Under the pieces are notes generated by a model. It saw nothing but the letters and a program-made list of their open reading frames with translations, ran no database searches and had not been told where the DNA came from. Shown here piece after piece: positions 6,477 to 11,298 of a stretch of DNA of 11,298 bases (the first letter of the stretch is position 1; each line of letters starts with the position of its first letter). The position numbers were made by a program, and so were the translations under genes. The stretch is from Candidatus Omnitrophota bacterium (lineage in GTDB: Bacteria; Omnitrophota; Koll11; Zapsychrales; Fredricksoniimonadaceae), in assembly GCA_023247595.1 (NCBI GenBank), contig JAHFGF010000040.1, forward strand, positions 1 to 11,298, in the 5' to 3' direction.

Positions 6477-7011
6477 GGTCAGACCATTCCCCTTTTTCTT
6501 GCTGAAACTTTTTTGTTTTATCAACGAGGATTTCCCCATCATCGGATAAGGCAATTTTATAACGTTCCAACGGGCGCGGTGCCGGTCCTTCAAAATTGAT
6601 TCCGGTTTTATAAAACCCGCTGCCGTGGCATGGGCATTTGAATTTTGCTTCGCTAGACTGCCAAATGGGTGTGCAGCCTAAATGCGTGCATACCGTCGAC
6701 AAGGCATAAATTTGATCATCACTGCGGACAATCCAGACGCCGTATTGATCTTTAAAACGTTCCGATACCTGGCCGGCCTCATAATCATCCGGTGTCCCCG
6801 CGCGAAATGTTTGAACAGGTTCAAACAAAACATTTGGAAATAAATACCGCATGACCAATGTGCCGTATCCCGCAACAATCGCGGCGAATGCCGTCCATCC
6901 CACCACAAACCATTTGATAAAAAATCTTCGGTCAACCGATTCCGAGGGGCATTGACCTGTTGCACATTTTATTTCTGTCTTGTTATCAGTTAATTTATTA
7001 TTGGAATCCAT
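6454..7011 (-). CDS. petC: Rieske [2Fe-2S] iron-sulfur protein of the b6/bc-type complex
   Basis: This 185-residue protein contains both Rieske cluster motifs: CTHLGC (108-113) and CPCHGSGF (126-133). By family analogy the cluster ligands are C108, H110, C126 and H129, with C113-C128 as the disulfide. A twin-arginine export signal, DRRFFIKWF (27-35), precedes a membrane helix at about 36-54, so the folded cluster domain would be moved across the membrane by Tat and remain anchored. It accepts an electron from quinol at the Qo site and passes it to the c-type haem subunit. The residue corresponding to the tuning Tyr of mitochondrial Rieske proteins is Phe133, which in known proteins lowers the potential and fits a menaquinone system. 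Two cysteines in the cytoplasmic N-terminus (C16 and C21) are unusual. The gene starts 18 nt after the HEAT-protein stop. Confidence 0.97.
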   Translation of the reverse strand: MDSNNKLTDNKTEIKCATGQCPSESVDRRFFIKWFVVGWTAFAAIVAGYGTLVMRYLFPNVLFEPVQTFRAGTPDDYEAGQVSERFKDQYGVWIVRSDDQIYALSTVCTHLGCTPIWQSSEAKFKCPCHGSGFYKTGINFEGPAPRPLERYKIALSDDGEILVDKTKKFQQEKGEWSDPDSYITV

Positions 7012-7029
7012 GATGCGTCGATAACCCGG

Positions 7030-7908
7030 TTAAGTTTTCTTGATTTTTTCAAGCGCTCGAAAAGCAGCGTCTCTGACTTTCATATTTTTATCATTCTTAA
7101 AAAGATCCGTTAGCTTAGCTGTAATTTCATTATTCATAATGTGAACGGAAGAATCTATCGTGACAATCATCACATGTGTCTGTTCCTCGGGATCAACATT
7201 TGGAAACTGGGACAAATAATTACGGTCTAATAATTTGACAATTAATCCGCTGGCTGTCGCATCACCGTTTCTTGCCAATGCAACTGCCGATTCCCACTGA
7301 ACATTCGGCTCGGTATCATTTAAAAGAACTTTTAATTCACTAAGAACTTTAGGTCCTCCGATGTTTCCTAAGGCCATTGTTGTAACAAGTCTTAATCGCG
7401 CATCGTCGGATTTTAAATATGGTAAAAGATTATCTACCGCCTGAATGTTTTTCAGTATACCAAGTGAATAAACAATTGCAGTAAGATTTTCATCTTTTTC
7501 ATTCGTCGCGCTTTTAATGAGCGTCGGGACAAAATCCTGATTGCCGGTGCGTCCCATGGCAAGGGCCAGATATTGACGAACGCGGGGATCATCATCCTTG
7601 GATTTTTCAAAAACACTGATCATTTCAGATTTAAAACGTTCATCATTGGGAACCATTTTTGAATTGGCTAGAATTTTTGAAAGTTCAAACGCCGACTGCC
7701 AGCGTTTGGTCATCCCGCCAATTTTGACATCTTCCAGATAATCATAAACAGTCCGATTTTCCATGGTCAATATCCGGACAGACATATATAAAAGAACACT
7801 AAAAACAGCGATCAAAAAAGGAACGATAAAAAACGAATGCACAATCACGCCAAATAATGATTTATTTTCGGATTCCTGCACAACGTTTGGACTACTTTCC
7901 ATATTCAT
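7030..7908 (-). CDS. Membrane-anchored HEAT-repeat protein between ATP synthase and Rieske/cytochrome b genes
   Basis: The 292-residue protein has one membrane segment (about 20-44) and then a soluble region of helical repeats. The repeats are of the PBS-lyase/HEAT type: units begin near residues 106 (DDPRVRQYLALAMGRTG), 138 (KDENLTAIVYSLG), 169 (DARLRLVTTMALGNIGG) and 200 (EPNVQWESAVALARNG), with a final unit near 262-290 (MKVRDAAFRALEKIKK). Such repeats form protein-protein binding surfaces, and no catalytic motif is visible. The gene starts 13 nt after atpC with an AAGG site 6 nt before the ATG, and ends 18 nt before the Rieske gene. A role in assembly or stability of one of the two complexes, or as an extra subunit, is inferred from position only. 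The negatively charged N-terminus gives weak support for a cytoplasmic repeat domain. Confidence 0.9.
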   Translation of the reverse strand: MNMESSPNVVQESENKSLFGVIVHSFFIVPFLIAVFSVLLYMSVRILTMENRTVYDYLEDVKIGGMTKRWQSAFELSKILANSKMVPNDERFKSEMISVFEKSKDDDPRVRQYLALAMGRTGNQDFVPTLIKSATNEKDENLTAIVYSLGILKNIQAVDNLLPYLKSDDARLRLVTTMALGNIGGPKVLSELKVLLNDTEPNVQWESAVALARNGDATASGLIVKLLDRNYLSQFPNVDPEEQTHVMIVTIDSSVHIMNNEITAKLTDLFKNDKNMKVRDAAFRALEKIKKT

Positions 7909-7921
7909 TGAAAACCTTGAC

Positions 7922-10538
<2,617 letters not shown>

Positions 10539-10555
10539 AAGGATCCTTAAAAATT

Positions 10556-11298
10556 CTATTTGAAGGCGACTTTGACTTCCTGGATGATTTTGTCAAGCGC
10601 CGCCTTAACCTCGTCGGTCATTTCAAATTTTTTATTAAACAATTGAACAAAATCCTGATACTTGGCGTCTAATCCTTCATGCAGCGCCATTTCAAAATCG
10701 CGGACTTTGTTGGCGGGTAGATCATCCAGATGGCCATGGACACCGGCATAAATAATCGTCACCTGTTTAACAACCGAAAGCGGAACATGAATACCTTGTT
10801 TAATGACTTCCATGAGACGTTTGCCCCGGTCCAGCTGTTTGCGTGTGGCGGCATCTAGATCAGAGGCAAATTGCGAAAACGCAGCTAATTCGCGATACTG
10901 CGCCAGATCCAGACGCAGGGAACCGGCTGTTTTTTTCATGGCCTTGACCTGCGCATCGCCACCGACGCGCGAGACAGAAATACCAGGGTTAATCGCCGGA
11001 CGCTGGCCCGCGTTAAACAAATCGGTTTCAAGGAATATCTGTCCGTCTGTAATGGAAATAACGTTGGTTGGAATGTACGCGGAAACGTCCCCCGCTTGTG
11101 TTTCAATAATAGGCAAGGCTGTCAGACTACCCGCCCCTTTGGCATCACTCATTTTGCACGCGCGCTCGAGCAGACGGCTATGCAGATAAAAAATGTCTCC
11201 CGGATAAGCTTCGCGTCCCGGTGGTCGTCGCAAAAGTAAAGACAGCTGACGGTACGCCTGAGCCTGACGGGTTAAGTCATCAAAAATGATGAGCGCGT
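10556..11298 (-). CDS. atpA: ATP synthase F1 alpha subunit, C-terminal part (5' end beyond window)
   Basis: The frame is open to the window edge and gives 246 residues, about the last half of a roughly 500-residue alpha subunit. It opens with [17 protein letters not shown], the Walker B region, then [14 protein letters not shown] and [20 protein letters not shown], which are near-invariant in alpha. [12 protein letters not shown] contains the arginine finger (the R of VSRVGG) that reaches into the beta catalytic site. The C-terminal helical domain follows and ends at a TAG stop, 17 nt before the atpG start. The first codons in the window are internal: the true start and Walker A loop lie upstream. 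The subunit is regulatory and structural, binding nucleotide without turning it over. Confidence 0.99.
   Translation of the reverse strand, partial: ALIIFDDLTRQAQAYRQLSLLLRRPPGREAYPGDIFYLHSRLLERACKMSDAKGAGSLTALPIIETQAGDVSAYIPTNVISITDGQIFLETDLFNAGQRPAINPGISVSRVGGDAQVKAMKKTAGSLRLDLAQYRELAAFSQFASDLDAATRKQLDRGKRLMEVIKQGIHVPLSVVKQVTIIYAGVHGHLDDLPANKVRDFEMALHEGLDAKYQDFVQLFNKKFEMTDEVKAALDKIIQEVKVAFK

Overview
This is an 11.3-kb stretch of bacterial chromosome in which every supported gene lies on the minus strand. Read from position 11298 down to 1, it runs from the end of an F-type ATP synthase operon into a gene set for a menaquinol:cytochrome c reductase of the cytochrome b6/Rieske type, and then into two less familiar membrane-protein genes. 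The moderate A+T content, the split b6-type cytochrome b, the very large multihaem cytochrome in place of cytochrome c1 or f, and a shortened ATP synthase epsilon subunit suggest an uncultured lineage near the Omnitrophota, Planctomycetota or Nitrospirota. That placement is an impression from gene content and is not proven by the window.

Region by region (minus-strand order): the C-terminal half of atpA (11298-10556, cut by the window edge); atpG; atpD; atpC, which overlaps atpD by 4 nt and lacks the C-terminal helical domain; a membrane-anchored HEAT-repeat protein (7908-7030); a Tat-targeted Rieske iron-sulfur protein (7011-6454); a 128-nt gap filled with nested inverted repeats and a hairpin; cytochrome b6 (6325-5555); a subunit IV-like cytochrome b C-terminal half with an N-terminal membrane extension (5534-4419); a 1021-residue octahaem cytochrome c with a long coiled coil (4417-1352); an uncharacterised 257-residue polytopic membrane protein (1320-547); and the start of a four-TM alpha/beta-hydrolase fusion (563-1, cut by the window edge), which overlaps the previous gene by 17 nt.

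Spacing is tight: gaps are 1-32 nt or the genes overlap, apart from the 128-nt repeat-filled gap. The whole block may therefore be read as one long transcript. Together the genes describe one energy circuit. The Rieske/cytochrome b module would oxidise quinol and build proton-motive force, the octahaem protein would carry electrons to periplasmic acceptors, and the ATP synthase would use the gradient. The HEAT protein sits exactly between the two machines and is the best candidate for an unrecognised accessory or assembly factor. The 257-residue protein and the hydrolase follow the cytochrome directly and have no assigned function.

The least ordinary parts are the architecture of the octahaem cytochrome, the conserved Cys in cytochrome b6 at the haem c(i) position, the repeat cluster between the Rieske and petB genes, and the HEAT and 257-residue proteins. 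No tRNA, rRNA, CRISPR array, insertion sequence or convincing plus-strand gene is visible.
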